NCBI GenBank assembly: GCA_963753615.1
Contig: CAVWCW010000008.1
Location: forward strand, 1 to 64,000
Direction of reading: 5' to 3'
Length of the DNA: 64,000 nt
DNA from: CAVWCW01 sp963753615
Lineage (GTDB): Bacteria; Pseudomonadota; Gammaproteobacteria; Chromatiales; Chromatiaceae
Shown: positions 12,186 through 21,839 of the stretch, one piece after another
How positions within the stretch are numbered: the stretch's first letter is position 1
Layout: each line of letters begins with the position of its first letter
The notes under the pieces: generated by a model
What the model was told of the DNA's origin: nothing
Database searches by the model: none
What the model saw: only the letters and a program-made list of their open reading frames with translations
Translations under genes and position numbers: made by a program

Positions 12186-12241
12186 ATTTAAGCTTTGCCC
12201 AACCGATCTGCCCGTATTCAATCAGCCGAGGCTCGTCCGGT

Positions 12242-15169
12242 ATGCAGGATCCCAGCACCTATTCCGACCGCAATGTAGGGCGGGTCGAGGTCAAAGAGAC
12301 CACCTGCTATATGTGCGCCTGCCGCTGCGGCATCCGCGTTACCCTACGTGACGGCGAGGTGCGGCATATCGAGGGTAACCCGAATCACCCCCTCAACCAG
12401 GGGGTGATCTGCGCCAAGGGCGCCTCGGGCATCATGAAGCAGTATTCCCCGGCCCGCCTGACCCAACCGCTGCTGCGCAAGGCGGATGCGGAGCGGGGCA
12501 GCGGCGAATTCGAGGCCATCCCCTGGGACCGCGCCTTCGAGCTGCTGCAGGAGCGTCTGGCTCGCATCCGCAGCGAGGATCCCAAGCGCTTCGCCCTGTT
12601 CACCGGACGCGATCAGATGCAGGCCCTGACCGGGCTGTTCGCCAAGCAGTTCGGTACCCCCAACTATGCCGCCCACGGCGGCTTCTGTTCGGTGAATATG
12701 GCAGCCGGCTTGATCTATACCATCGGTGGCTCGTTCTGGGAGTTCGGTGGGCCGGACCTGGACCGGGCCAAGCTGTTCGTGATGATCGGCACCGCCGAAG
12801 ATCATCACTCCAACCCGATGAAGATGGCCCTGTCCAAGTTCAAGCGCGACGGCGGGCGCTTCATCTCCATCAATCCGATCCGCAGCGGCTATTCGGCGAT
12901 CGCCGACGAGTGGATACCGATCCGACCCGGCACCGACGGCGCCCTGCTGCTGGCCCTGATCCACGAGATCGTCAAGCAGGGGCTGTACGATCGCGACTTT
13001 CTGGTGCGCTACACCAATGCCGCCGAACTGGTGAACCTGGATGCGAACAGCCAGGAAGAAGGCATGTTCGTGCGCAGCGACATGCCGGTGGAGGAGGGCT
13101 GCTTCGACCCCCAGAATAAGCTCTGGTGGGACCGCACCGAGAGCCGGGCGGTGCCGACCCATGACGAGGGCGCCGATCCCTACCTGCTGGGCGAGTTCCA
13201 GCTGGATGACGGCACCCCGGTCAAGCCCGCGTTTCAGCTTCTGCAGGAACGGGTGCAGGAGTACACGCCCGAGTGGGCGGCGGGCATCACCGGCATTCCG
13301 GCGGCGACCATCCGTCGCCTGGCCCACGAGATGGGCGTGACCGCCCGTGATCAGAAGATCGAGCTGCCCATCGCCTGGACCGACTCCTGGGGCAAGGAGC
13401 ACAATTCGGTGGTCGGAAACCCGGTGGCCTTCCACGCCATGCGCGGGATGGCGGCCCATTCCAACGGCTTTCAGAGTATCCGCGCCCTGGGGATCCTGAT
13501 GAGCATCCTGGGCACTATCGACCGCCCCGGCGGCTTCCGCCACAAGGCACCGTTTCCGCGCCCGATACCGCCCTGTCCCAAGCCCCCCAAGGGCCCGGAC
13601 GATGTGCGGCCGGATACCCCGCTCAACGGCATGCCCCTGGGCTGGCCGGCGGATCCGGACGACCTGTTCGTGGACGAGCAGGGTGAGGCCGTGCGCATCG
13701 ACAAGGCGTTTTCCTGGGAGTACCCATTGTCGGTGCACGGGCTGATGCACAACGTGATCACCAACGCCTGGCGCGGCGACCCCTATACGGTCGACACCCT
13801 GCTGCTGTTTATGGCGAATATGGCCTGGAACTCGAGCATGAACACCGAGCAGGTGCGCGACATGCTCACCGACAAAGACGAGAACGGGGAGTACAAGATC
13901 CCATTCCTGGTGGTGTGCGACGCCTTCCACTCGGAGACCGTGGCCTTTGCCGACCTGGTGCTGCCCGACACCACCTACCTGGAGCGCCACGACGCCATGT
14001 CGATGCTCGACCGGCCGATCTCGGAGTTCGACGGTCCGGTGGACTCGGTGCGCATCCCGGTAGTGCCGCCGACGGGTGAATGCAAGCCGTTTCAGGATGT
14101 GCTGATCGAACTTGGTTCGCGCCTCGGCCTGCCGGCCTTCGTGCACGAGGACGGGCGGCGCAAGTTCCGCGACTATCCGGACTTCGTCACCAACTACGAG
14201 ACCTCGCCCGGCTCCGGCATCGGCTTTCTCGCCGGCTGGCGGGGCAAGGGCGGGGAGAAGTTCCTCAAGGGCGAGCCCAACCCCCGGCAGTGGGAGATGT
14301 ATCAGAAGAACGGCTGCTTCTACCGCCACGAATTGCCCAAGTCCTATCAGTACATGCGTAACTGGAACCTGGGCTACCTTCGATGGGCCCGGGCCCACGG
14401 CATGACCCGCTACGCCGAGCCCATCGCCCTGCACATCTACTCCGAGACGCTGCAGAAATTCCGCCTCGCGGCCCAGGGCAGGCGTCCCGGGCGCCAGCCG
14501 CCGGAGCGCCTGCGCCGGCGCATCGAGACCCACTTCGACCCGCTGCCCTTTTACAGCGAGACCCTGGAGGCGCGCCTGGTGGATACCCACCAGTACCCGC
14601 TGCACGCGCTCACCCAGCGCCCAATGGCCATGTACCACTCCTGGGACTCCCAGAACGCCTGGCTGCGCCAGATCCACGCCCACAACTACCTGTTCATGAG
14701 CCCCCAGGTAGGGGCCGCCAACGGCTTCGACGACGGCGACTGGGTGTGGGTGGAATCCCGCACCAATCGGGTGCGCTGCATGTGCCGCTTCTCCGAGGCG
14801 GTGGAGCCGGGCACCGTCTGGACCTGGAACGCGATCGGCAAGGCCGCGGGTGCCTGGGGCCTGTCGCCTAAGGCCAATGAGTCGCAGAAGGGTTTTTTGC
14901 TCAACCACTTGATCAGCGAAGAGTTGCCCGCCTGCGAGGCCGGCGAGCACATGTCCAACTCCGATCCGGTTACGGGTCAGGCGGCCTGGTTCGACGTTCG
15001 GGTGCGGGTCTACAAGGCCGGCGACAACGAACCGCGGCAGACCCACCCTCAGTTCCCGCCCCCCAAGCGGGCCCCGGGCCAGGAACACCGGCGCGGCAAA
15101 TGGCAGGGGTTTTTCGCCGGCAGGTTCCGCAGGATTCAACTAGAAGCGGTAGCTAACCGCTTCGCATAG
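12242..15169 (+). CDS. soeA: Sulfite dehydrogenase molybdopterin subunit SoeA
   Basis: Catalytic subunit (975 aa) of the membrane-bound, cytoplasm-facing SoeABC complex, which oxidises sulfite directly to sulfate in purple and other sulfur bacteria and passes electrons to the quinone pool. It belongs to the DMSO reductase/polysulfide reductase superfamily. The N-terminus carries the [4Fe-4S] motif C22-x2-C25-x3-C29 (TTCYMCACRCGI) with the fourth Cys at 57 (GVICAKG). The bis-pterin binding regions follow (MIGTAEDHHSNPMK, FISINPIRSGYSAIADEWIP), and the C-terminal dinucleotide-binding domain holds VEPGTVWTWNAIGKAAGAWG. There is no Tat signal, which fits SoeA and argues against periplasmic Psr/Phs relatives. 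The start is ATG 12242. It is followed by soeB and soeC. A related polysulfide/tetrathionate-type enzyme remains a less likely alternative. Confidence 0.87.
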   Translation: MQDPSTYSDRNVGRVEVKETTCYMCACRCGIRVTLRDGEVRHIEGNPNHPLNQGVICAKGASGIMKQYSPARLTQPLLRKADAERGSGEFEAIPWDRAFELLQERLARIRSEDPKRFALFTGRDQMQALTGLFAKQFGTPNYAAHGGFCSVNMAAGLIYTIGGSFWEFGGPDLDRAKLFVMIGTAEDHHSNPMKMALSKFKRDGGRFISINPIRSGYSAIADEWIPIRPGTDGALLLALIHEIVKQGLYDRDFLVRYTNAAELVNLDANSQEEGMFVRSDMPVEEGCFDPQNKLWWDRTESRAVPTHDEGADPYLLGEFQLDDGTPVKPAFQLLQERVQEYTPEWAAGITGIPAATIRRLAHEMGVTARDQKIELPIAWTDSWGKEHNSVVGNPVAFHAMRGMAAHSNGFQSIRALGILMSILGTIDRPGGFRHKAPFPRPIPPCPKPPKGPDDVRPDTPLNGMPLGWPADPDDLFVDEQGEAVRIDKAFSWEYPLSVHGLMHNVITNAWRGDPYTVDTLLLFMANMAWNSSMNTEQVRDMLTDKDENGEYKIPFLVVCDAFHSETVAFADLVLPDTTYLERHDAMSMLDRPISEFDGPVDSVRIPVVPPTGECKPFQDVLIELGSRLGLPAFVHEDGRRKFRDYPDFVTNYETSPGSGIGFLAGWRGKGGEKFLKGEPNPRQWEMYQKNGCFYRHELPKSYQYMRNWNLGYLRWARAHGMTRYAEPIALHIYSETLQKFRLAAQGRRPGRQPPERLRRRIETHFDPLPFYSETLEARLVDTHQYPLHALTQRPMAMYHSWDSQNAWLRQIHAHNYLFMSPQVGAANGFDDGDWVWVESRTNRVRCMCRFSEAVEPGTVWTWNAIGKAAGAWGLSPKANESQKGFLLNHLISEELPACEAGEHMSNSDPVTGQAAWFDVRVRVYKAGDNEPRQTHPQFPPPKRAPGQEHRRGKWQGFFAGRFRRIQLEAVANRFA

Positions 15170-15282
15170 CGAAGTAAATGATGGGATTAGGTTCGATGAT
15201 GCGCCAAGGTTCGACTCGCTTCGCTGCGCCACCACGGCACGCACCCTGGCAGCCGTTCAACTACCGTTTCTAGGTTCGCGCC

Positions 15283-16008
15283 ATGACCCAACTCGCCCTG
15301 GTAATCGATCTCAATGTCTGCGTCGGCTGTCACGCCTGCGTCACCAGTTGCAAGGAGTGGAACACTTCCGGCTGGGCCGGCCCGATGACCGATCAGCGCC
15401 CCTACGATGCCGACCCCACCGGCACCTTCTTCAATCGGGTGCAGACCTTTGAAGTGGGCCAGTTCCCGAACACCGAGACGGTGCACTTCCCCAAGAGCTG
15501 CCTGCATTGCGAGGAGCCGCCCTGCGTGCCGGTATGTCCGACCGGGGCCAGCTACAAGCGGCCGGAAGACGGCATCGTGCTGGTGGACTACGACAAGTGC
15601 ATTGGCTGCAAGTACTGCTCCTGGGCCTGCCCCTATGGCGCCCGCGAACTGGACGAGAAGCAGCGGGTGATGAAGAAGTGCACCCTGTGCGTGGATCGGA
15701 TCACCGATCTGGCCCTGCCCGAGACCGAACGCAAGCCGGCCTGCGTGCTGGCCTGCCCGACCAGCGCCCGGCTCTACGGCGATGTGCATGACCCGGACTC
15801 CGAAGTCTCGGTGGCGATCCGCGAGCAGGGGGGCTACCAGCTGATGCCAGAGTGGGGCACCCAGCCGGCCAACCACTACCTGCCGCGGCGCAAGACCCGC
15901 ATCCGCATCCACGAAGACGAGCTGGTGCGGGCCGGCAATCCGCGCCTCAAGGAAGAGCTGCCCGAACTGCCGGAAGGGGCCGAGACCCTGGACGACGTCG
16001 CCTGGTAG
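15283..16008 (+). CDS. soeB: Sulfite dehydrogenase iron-sulfur subunit SoeB
   Basis: Electron-transfer subunit (241 aa) with four ferredoxin-type [4Fe-4S] clusters that wires SoeA to the membrane anchor. The cluster ligands are visible as VCVGCHACVTSCKEWN, SCLHCEEPPCVPVCPTGASY, KCIGCKYCSWACPYGARE and CTLCVDRI with the later ACVLACPTSARLYGD. This is the DmsB/PsrB layout. It starts at ATG 15283, 113 bases after soeA, and ends 59 bases before soeC. The long Cys-rich frame without Tat signal again places the complex on the cytoplasmic side. Confidence 0.88.
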   Translation: MTQLALVIDLNVCVGCHACVTSCKEWNTSGWAGPMTDQRPYDADPTGTFFNRVQTFEVGQFPNTETVHFPKSCLHCEEPPCVPVCPTGASYKRPEDGIVLVDYDKCIGCKYCSWACPYGARELDEKQRVMKKCTLCVDRITDLALPETERKPACVLACPTSARLYGDVHDPDSEVSVAIREQGGYQLMPEWGTQPANHYLPRRKTRIRIHEDELVRAGNPRLKEELPELPEGAETLDDVAW

Positions 16009-16067
16009 GGCCGGGCAGCACCCCATAAGTCTATCCCGTTCAAGTATCCAACAGGGCCAGAACCAGT

Positions 16068-17047
16068 ATGCATCCCGCATTCTCCGTCATCCTGCTCACC
16101 ACCCTGCTCGGCGTCGGCCAAGGGCTGTTCCTGGCACTGTACACCGGCCAGGTGTACTCGGTGGCGAACCTGCTGCCGCCCCAGGACAGCCAGAGCTTTT
16201 ATGGCGCGGGGAGTCTGATTGCCCTGGTGTTTCTGGCCGGCGGTCTGCTTGCCTCCTTCTTCCACCTCGGCCACCCGGAGCGGGCCTGGCGCTCGATTGC
16301 CAAGTGGCGTACCTCTTGGCTGTCGCGGGAGGTGATCGTGTTGCCGGGCTTCATGCTGCTGCTGGCGATCTATATGGCGGTGCACTGGTTCGGCTGGACC
16401 CAACCCCTGTTCACCCTGGCTGGCTCGATCCCGGTCGATGCCAGCCTGCTGGCCGGGGCCCTGGCCACCTTGGGCGCCTTCGTGCTGTTTGTCTGCACCG
16501 CCATGATCTATGCCAGCCTGCGCTTCCTGCAGGAATGGCACACCCCGCTTACCCTCGCCAACTATACCTTTCTCGGCATTGCCTCCGGCTTCACCCTGGC
16601 GGCCGCCTTTTCGGCCTGGATCGGTGCCGATCTGGTGGGGTTCTACGGCCTGTGGGCAGTGATCGCCACCTTGCTGGCCCTGGTCACCCGCGCTGCCTCG
16701 CTGATTCGCAATCGCCGCCTCAAGCCAAGTCCACGCTGCAGAGCGCCATCGGGGTGCGCCACAGCCACATCGAGCAAAAGGCCCAGGGCGCCATGGGCGG
16801 CTCGTTCAATACCCGGGAGTTCTTTCACGGGCGCAGCGCCGGCGCCCTTAGGGCGGTCAAATACGCCTTCCTGCTGCTGGTGTTCGTGCTGCCGGTGGTG
16901 CTATTGGGGTTGGGTTACCTGCTCGAATCCAGTCAGCTGCCGATGATTGCCTTCGCCCTGCAATACCTGGGGCTGCTGGCCGAGCGCTTCTACTTCTTCG
17001 CCGACGCCAGGCACCCGCAGAACCTCTACTACCAGTACATCTCCTGA
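16068..17047 (+). pseudogene. soeC: Sulfite dehydrogenase membrane anchor SoeC (DmsC-like), one base missing
   Basis: Integral membrane subunit (~326 codons) that should anchor SoeAB and transfer electrons to quinone. It has the DmsC-type multi-helix pattern: GVGQGLFLALYTGQVYSVA at the start, FLAGGLLASFFHLGHPERAW, later TAMIYASLRFLQEWHTPLT and AERFYFFADARHPQNLYYQY at the end. The start is ATG 16068. The frame is lost near 16730: the first frame reads NRRLKPSPRC, while the correct continuation is KSTLQSAIGVRHSHIEQKAQ one frame over. This is explained by a single C missing from a CCC run. Everything on both sides is well preserved, so a sequencing error is likely. Confidence 0.85.
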
Positions 17048-17072
17048 GGGCGCGTGCCAGGGGGTATCCGAA

Positions 17073-17477
17073 ATGAAGCAGCGACTGCAGTGGCTCGCCT
17101 CTTCCGGGGCCGTGACCACGGCCTGGGCAGGGGCCTTTGCCTGGACTGCGGCGGCCCGGCTGTTCGCCAATCTTTACCGGGAGTTCGGCGGCGATCTGCC
17201 GTTGCCCACGGACCGAGTGATTTGGTTGGCTCAGCAGCAGGCGCCGTTCGGCTTCGCAGCGGGCTGCACCTTGGTGCTTTTCTGGCTCTGGCTGCGCCGG
17301 CGCGGCTGGATCGTCCCGGCCTCGCTGGTCCTGTTGACCACCATCGGACTGGGCCTGGCCTGGGTGTTGTTCGCCCTGGGGCTGCCGATTTCTCTGTGCG
17401 GAAACGTCTGGCCGGACTGGCCGGCGCCCTGGAACGGAGCGGCGGCGGGGCTGGGGAGTTGCGGCCTCGGGAACTGA
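17073..17477 (+). CDS. Small membrane protein downstream of soeC
   Basis: 134 aa from ATG 17073 with AGGGGG about eight bases upstream, 26 bases after the soeC stop, so probably in the soe transcript. Three or four hydrophobic helices are visible: one near the start (SGAVTTAWAGAFAWTAAARL), one around FGFAAGCTLVLFWLWL, and one in LVLLTTIGLGLAWVLFALGL. It ends in a Trp/Pro/Gly-rich tail (GNVWPDWPAPWNG). I recognise no family. It could be an accessory or assembly factor for SoeABC, judged only by position. Confidence 0.65.
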   Translation: MKQRLQWLASSGAVTTAWAGAFAWTAAARLFANLYREFGGDLPLPTDRVIWLAQQQAPFGFAAGCTLVLFWLWLRRRGWIVPASLVLLTTIGLGLAWVLFALGLPISLCGNVWPDWPAPWNGAAAGLGSCGLGN

Positions 17478-17482
17478 CGGCG

Positions 17483-18572
17483 TCAGGACACCACCGACAG
17501 GCACTGTCCCTGGTCGGGTAACGGCACATTGGCCGGGAATACGACCAGGTGGTCCATTTCCAGGCGTATACCGATGCGCTCGCCCGGGGCATGGTCGTGG
17601 TGGCTCTGGACCAGGCACATCACCTCGCGCCCGCTTTCAAGGCGCAGGGTGTACAGGTACTCGGCGCCGCGGAAGGTGCGGCTCACCACCTCGGCCTGCA
17701 ACTCGCTGTCGTCGTCGTGTAGGAGGTCGTCCGGCCGCAGCAGGATCTCGGCGTTGCGACCCGGGCTCAGGCCGTGGCTGTAGCGGCCCCGGATCGGGCC
17801 GAGCTCGGTGTCGATGCTGACGTCGTCGGCCACGCATCCCGGCAGCATCACCCCCTGGCCGATGAAGTCGGCCACAAAGCGGTCCGCCGGCTCATGGTAA
17901 AGCTCGAAGCCGGTGCCCCATTGGCGCAGCTGGCCGTCCCCGAACACCCCGATCACGTCGGACATGGCGAAGGCCTCGAGCTGGTCGTGGGTGACCAGGA
18001 TGGCGGTGATGCCGTCGCGTTTGAGCAGGTCCCGCACCTCGCGCGCGATCTGCTCGCGCAGTTCGGCGTCCATGCCGGAAAACGGCTCGTCCAGCAGCAG
18101 GATCTCGGGGCGCGGGGCCATCGCCCGCACCAGGGCCACCCGTTGCTGCATGCCGCCCGAGAGCTGGTGCGGATACTGCTTGGCCGCGTGCTCCAGCCCC
18201 ACCAGCCTCAGCAACTCGGCGATTCGGCCCTTGCGCTCCTGACGCGGCAAGCGGCGCAGGCCGAAGGCCAGGTTGCGTTCAACGCTCAGGTGCGGAAATA
18301 GGGCGAAGTCCTGGAACACCATGCCGACGTGACGGCGCTCGGGCTCAATGGTCAGTCCGGGCCGCGACACCAGCCGCCCCTGCAGGTAAATCTCGCCGGC
18401 GCTGATCGGCTCGAAGCCGGCGATCGCCCGCAGCAGGCTGGTCTTGCCGCAGCCGCTTGGCCCCAGCAGGCAGCCGATGTCCCCCTGCTTGAGGGTAAAG
18501 CTCACGTCGCGCACCACCGGCGCGTCTCTGGTAGGCGATGGAGACCTGGCGGACGTCAAGTTGTCTGGGCAT
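17483..18572 (-). pseudogene. fbpC: Ferric iron ABC transporter ATPase FbpC, frameshift near the N-terminus
   Basis: Cytoplasmic ATPase of the Fe(III) importer. Walker A GPSGCGKTSLLRA, Q-loop VFQDFALFPH, signature LSGGMQQRVAL, Walker B ILLLDEPFSGMD and switch His VTHDQ are all present. A C-terminal TOBE-like regulatory domain follows (LRPDDLLHDDDSELQAEVVS). The natural start is probably ATG 18572 (MPRQLDVRQVSIAYQ); a one-base slip near 18530 joins it to TRDAPVVRDVSFTLKQG. The annotation-style start at 18559 in the second frame would lose the first beta strand. It overlaps fbpB by 17 bases on the same strand, so the two are co-translated. Confidence 0.87.
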
Positions 18573-20220
18573 GGCGGGAGCGGGTGATCGATCGGCTGAG
18601 CAGGATCACCGGCATCAAGCCGGCGAGGACGATGGTGAGCGCGGCCGGGGCGGAGTCGGCCAGGCGCTCGTCGGCGGCCAGTTCATAGGCGCGCACCGCC
18701 AGGGTGTTGAAGTTGAAGGGGCGCAGGATCAAGGTCGCCGGCAGTTCCTTGAGTACGTCCACGAACACCAGCAGCAGGGCGGTGAGCAGGCTGCCCCGCA
18801 GCATCGGGATGTGGATGCGCCAGAGCACTCCGCGCGGGTCGCAGCCCATGGAGCGACCGGCCTCGTCCATCGAGGGTCGGATCTTGCCCAGCCCGGCCTC
18901 CACCGTTTGCAGGGATACCGCGAGGAACCGCACCGTATAGGCGAACAGCAGGGCGAACAGGGTGCCGCTCAGCAGCAGCCCCGAGGAGACGCCGAAACCG
19001 GCGCGCAGCCAGGCGTCCAAGCCGTTGTCGATCCAGGCGAAGGGGATGATCACCCCCACCGCGATCACGGTGCCCGGCACCGCATAGCCTAGGCCGGCGA
19101 TACGCACCGCCGCCGAGATGCTGCGGGTTGGGTAGAGCCGGCGACCGTAACCCAGCAGCAGAGCGAGAAGCAATGCGATCAGGGCGGCACTGGCGGCCAG
19201 TTCAAGGCTGTGCACGACCAGCAGAAGGAAATCGGCGTCGAGCCAGGCGTCGGCGATGGTGAATGCCCAGTAGCCAAGCTGGGCCGCCGGCACCAGAAAG
19301 CCGAAGGCGAGGGGGATCAGGCAGAACAGCAGCGCCGCGGTGGCGCCCCAGCCGCTGAGACGGTGGCGGCGGATATCCTGCATGCGCTGGCTGGTGTGGT
19401 GGTAGCGGGCCTGGCGGCGCGACATCCGCTCCACCGCGATGAGCACGAACACGAAGCCCAGCAACAGGGCCGAAAGCTGGGCCGCGGCGGCGGCGTTGTC
19501 GAGACCGAACCAGGTCCGGAAGATGCCGGTCGTGAAAGTCGATACGCCGAAATACTGGACGGTGCCGTAGTCCGCCAGCGTTTCCATCAGGGCCAGGGAC
19601 AGGCCGGCGGCGATGGCCGGGCGGGCCAGGGGCAGGGCGACGGTGAGAAAGGTGCGCCAGAGCCCGTTGCCCAGGGTTCGGCTGACGTCGAGCACACACA
19701 GCGACTGGCTCAGGAAGGCAGCCCGCGCCAGCAGATAGACATAGGGGTAAAGCACCAGCGAGAGCATTACCGCCGCTCCCTGCAGGGAACGGATTTCCGG
19801 GAACCAGTAGTCGCCGTAGCCCCAGCCGGTCAAGTCCCGCAGCAGCGTCTGCACCGGACCGGCGAAGTCGAGGAGGCCGGTGTAGGTGTAGGCAATGATG
19901 TAGGCCGGCATGGCCATCGGCAGCAGCAGGGCCCATTCGAACAGCCTGCGTCCCGGAAAGTTGCACATGCTGGTGAGCCAGGCGGTGCCGACGCCGCCGA
20001 TCAGCGTGCCGATGGCCACCCCCAGCATCAGCAGCAGGGAGTTGATCACGTAGTCGGCCAGCACGGTCTCCGCCAGATGTCGCCAGACCTCTCCTGCGGG
20101 CACCAGGAGATAGCCGGCTACCACCAGCACCGGCAACGCCAGCACCAGGGCCACCAAGGGTACCCCCAGGCGCCAGGGTAGTTGGCGGTTGCGGATGTGG
20201 TTGGGAGAGGCGTTTGGCAA
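18556..20220 (-). CDS. fbpB: Ferric iron ABC transporter permease FbpB
   Basis: Inner-membrane permease (554 aa) made of two fused BPD-type halves, the usual FbpB/SfuB layout with about twelve helices. Each half has the EAA-like coupling loop: ARTLGNGLWRTFLTVALPLA in the first and AGRSMGCDPRGVLWRIHIPM in the second. The conserved FEWALLLPMAMPAYIIAYTY and GYAVPGTVIAVGVIIPFAW segments also fit. The start is TTG 20220 (MPNASPNHIRNRQ), so the exact N-terminus is somewhat uncertain. It is separated from fbpA by a terminator hairpin and overlaps fbpC. Confidence 0.88.
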   Translation of the reverse strand: MPNASPNHIRNRQLPWRLGVPLVALVLALPVLVVAGYLLVPAGEVWRHLAETVLADYVINSLLLMLGVAIGTLIGGVGTAWLTSMCNFPGRRLFEWALLLPMAMPAYIIAYTYTGLLDFAGPVQTLLRDLTGWGYGDYWFPEIRSLQGAAVMLSLVLYPYVYLLARAAFLSQSLCVLDVSRTLGNGLWRTFLTVALPLARPAIAAGLSLALMETLADYGTVQYFGVSTFTTGIFRTWFGLDNAAAAAQLSALLLGFVFVLIAVERMSRRQARYHHTSQRMQDIRRHRLSGWGATAALLFCLIPLAFGFLVPAAQLGYWAFTIADAWLDADFLLLVVHSLELAASAALIALLLALLLGYGRRLYPTRSISAAVRIAGLGYAVPGTVIAVGVIIPFAWIDNGLDAWLRAGFGVSSGLLLSGTLFALLFAYTVRFLAVSLQTVEAGLGKIRPSMDEAGRSMGCDPRGVLWRIHIPMLRGSLLTALLLVFVDVLKELPATLILRPFNFNTLAVRAYELAADERLADSAPAALTIVLAGLMPVILLSRSITRSRHAQTT

Positions 20221-20247
20221 GGGGCTGTGGATCCTGGCCGGAAATCG

Positions 20248-20278
20248 AAAAACCGCCCCTCCGGTCCCGGAGGGGCGG
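20248..20278 (-). terminator. Rho-independent terminator between fbpA and fbpB
   Basis: Perfect 11-bp stem CCGCCCCTCCG / CGGAGGGGCGG with a 4-base loop (20253-20278), followed on the minus strand by TTTTT from the A-run at 20248-20252. It lies 30 bases after the fbpA stop. It probably ends most transcripts after the binding-protein gene, with some read-through into fbpBC. Confidence 0.85.
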
Positions 20279-20307
20279 CCATTATCCCTGGTTGCGGCGC
20301 TGATTGT

Positions 20308-21339
20308 CTATTTCCAGCCCGCCCGGTCCATCAATTGCAAGGCTTCAGCGTTGAGTTCACCCAGCTTCTCCAGGCTCAGGTCGTCGGCCTTGAACTCGCC
20401 CCAGGCGCTCAGCACGGGGCTTAGGACGACCCCCAGGCGTACCGGGTATTCGCCGTTGGTTTCGGCGTACCACTGCTGGGACGCATCGCTGGCCAGGAAC
20501 TCGATCAGTTGTATTGCCGCGTCGCGGTTGCGGGCGGAGCGGGTGACCGCAGCGCCGCTCACATTGACGTGGACACCGCGCCCGTCCTGATTGGGCCAGA
20601 ATACCCCCATTTGCTCCGCCGCCGCTCGCTGGGATTCGTCTTTGGAGGTGAGCATGCCCGCCAGGTAGTAGGTGTTCGCCACTGCCAAGTCGCATTGGCC
20701 CGCGGCGGCGGCCTTGATCTGGTCCCGGTCGCCGCCCACCGGCGGGCGGGCCAGGTTGGCGACCAGGCCCCGGGCCCAGGTCTCGGTGTTGTCTGCCCCG
20801 TCCGCGGCGATCAGCGAGGCCACTAGCGACTGGTTGTAGATATTGCTAGAAGAGCGGATGCAGATGCGGCCCTTCCACTCGGTGTCGGCCAGTGCCTCGT
20901 AGCTGGAGAGCTGCGAGGGGTCGACCCGGTCTTTGACGTACAGGATTGGCCGCGCCCGCACCGAAAGGCCGAACCAGTGGCCCTCCGGATCGCGGTAGTT
21001 GGCCGGGATTGTCGCGGTCAAGGCCTCGGATTCCACCGCCTGGGTGACACCCGCCTGCTTGGCCCGGTACAGGCGTCCGGCGTCGGTGGTCAAAAGCAGG
21101 TCGGCAGGGGAGTTGATGCCCTCGCTTTGCAGCCGTTTGAGAAGGGCGTCTGCTTTGCCTGTGACCAGGTTGACCTGGATTCCCGTCTGGCCGGTGAAGC
21201 GGTCGAGCAAGGGCTTGATCAGGTTCTCCTTGCGCGCCGAATAGAGATTCACCTCGGTGTCGGCGAAGGCGGTCACGGGCAGGGCGAGCAATGCGCTGAG
21301 GGCGGCGCCGAAGAGGACGCGGGTGCTGCTGCGGTTCAT
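20308..21339 (-). CDS. fbpA: Ferric iron ABC transporter periplasmic binding protein FbpA
   Basis: Periplasmic Fe(III)-binding protein (343 aa). Residues 1-26 are a Sec signal peptide (FGAALSALLALPVTAFA). The mature part opens with DTEVNLYSARKENLIKPLLD and contains GLSVRARPILYVKDRVDP and CIRSSSNIYNQSLVASLIA, typical of the FbpA/FutA/IdiA group in which Tyr residues of such loops hold iron. It ends with SAWGEFKADDLSLEKLGELN. The start is ATG 21339, seven bases after AAGGAG. A Fur-like box sits about 45-75 bases upstream. It heads fbpA-fbpB-fbpC. Confidence 0.92.
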   Translation of the reverse strand: MNRSSTRVLFGAALSALLALPVTAFADTEVNLYSARKENLIKPLLDRFTGQTGIQVNLVTGKADALLKRLQSEGINSPADLLLTTDAGRLYRAKQAGVTQAVESEALTATIPANYRDPEGHWFGLSVRARPILYVKDRVDPSQLSSYEALADTEWKGRICIRSSSNIYNQSLVASLIAADGADNTETWARGLVANLARPPVGGDRDQIKAAAAGQCDLAVANTYYLAGMLTSKDESQRAAAEQMGVFWPNQDGRGVHVNVSGAAVTRSARNRDAAIQLIEFLASDASQQWYAETNGEYPVRLGVVLSPVLSAWGEFKADDLSLEKLGELNAEALQLMDRAGWK

Positions 21340-21382
21340 TGAGTGGCTCCTTGATTCGATTACATGAAGATCATTTCCAGTT

Positions 21383-21413
21383 GAGAATAATGATAATGCG
21401 AATGATTCGCATT
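21383..21413 (-). promoter_or_regulatory. Fur-like iron box upstream of fbpA
   Basis: GATAATGCGAATGATTCGC at 21392-21410 matches 14 of 19 positions of the classic Fur consensus (GATAATGATAATCATTATC). A weaker overlapping match starts at 21383. The same segment contains the perfect 9-1-9 palindrome AATGCGAAT g ATTCGCATT (21395-21413). AT-rich and directly upstream of fbpA, it is expected to repress the importer when iron is plentiful. Confidence 0.8.
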
Positions 21414-21460
21414 GGCAAATGAAATGATCCGGGCATGCCTAAACCAGCCATCTGATCCGG

Positions 21461-21655
21461 CTAGTCGGAGTCTCGGCGCCGCAGCTCAAATCCTTGTTCC
21501 GGTAGCTGGCTTAAGCGCACCACATAGCTATCGCAGTCCTGCAGCAGCCGGGTGTCGCCATCGATCCGGAAACGGCATTGCGAGCGTTCGTCCGCGATCT
21601 GGCTGAAGGCGGTAAGCAGGTCGCCCCTGACGCTGTAACTGCTCATGTCCACCAA
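21461..21655 (-). CDS. Small hypothetical protein, start uncertain
   Basis: 64 codons (SSYSVRGDLLTAFSQIADER, SQCRFRIDGDTRLLQDCDSY, then VVRLSQLPEQGFELRRRDSD). The frame stays open and protein-like upstream (PSYALYKFDELVDMSS), so the true start may be further up, or there may be a frameshift near 21700. The only nearby starts are TTG/GTG or the internal ATG. No family recognised. Confidence 0.35.
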   Translation of the reverse strand: MVDMSSYSVRGDLLTAFSQIADERSQCRFRIDGDTRLLQDCDSYVVRLSQLPEQGFELRRRDSD

Positions 21656-21839
21656 CTCGTCGAACTTGTACAGGGCATAGCTGGGCTGGTCGAGGTCACC
21701 AGTTCCGGGACGTTTTCCGGGGCAGGATCTCCATTCAGCCTCGGTTCAGTGCCGCGATACTAGTCTGGAGTCAAGGTGAGGAAATAGACCGCTCACCAGA
21801 TTACTACCAGCAGCGGCCAACCGCTTACCGGAGACAGTG

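Noticed and set aside
12344..15139. A 931-codon minus-strand frame opposite soeA
   Set aside because: It is the mirror of a GC-rich coding frame, with His/Gly/Val-rich composition and no motif.
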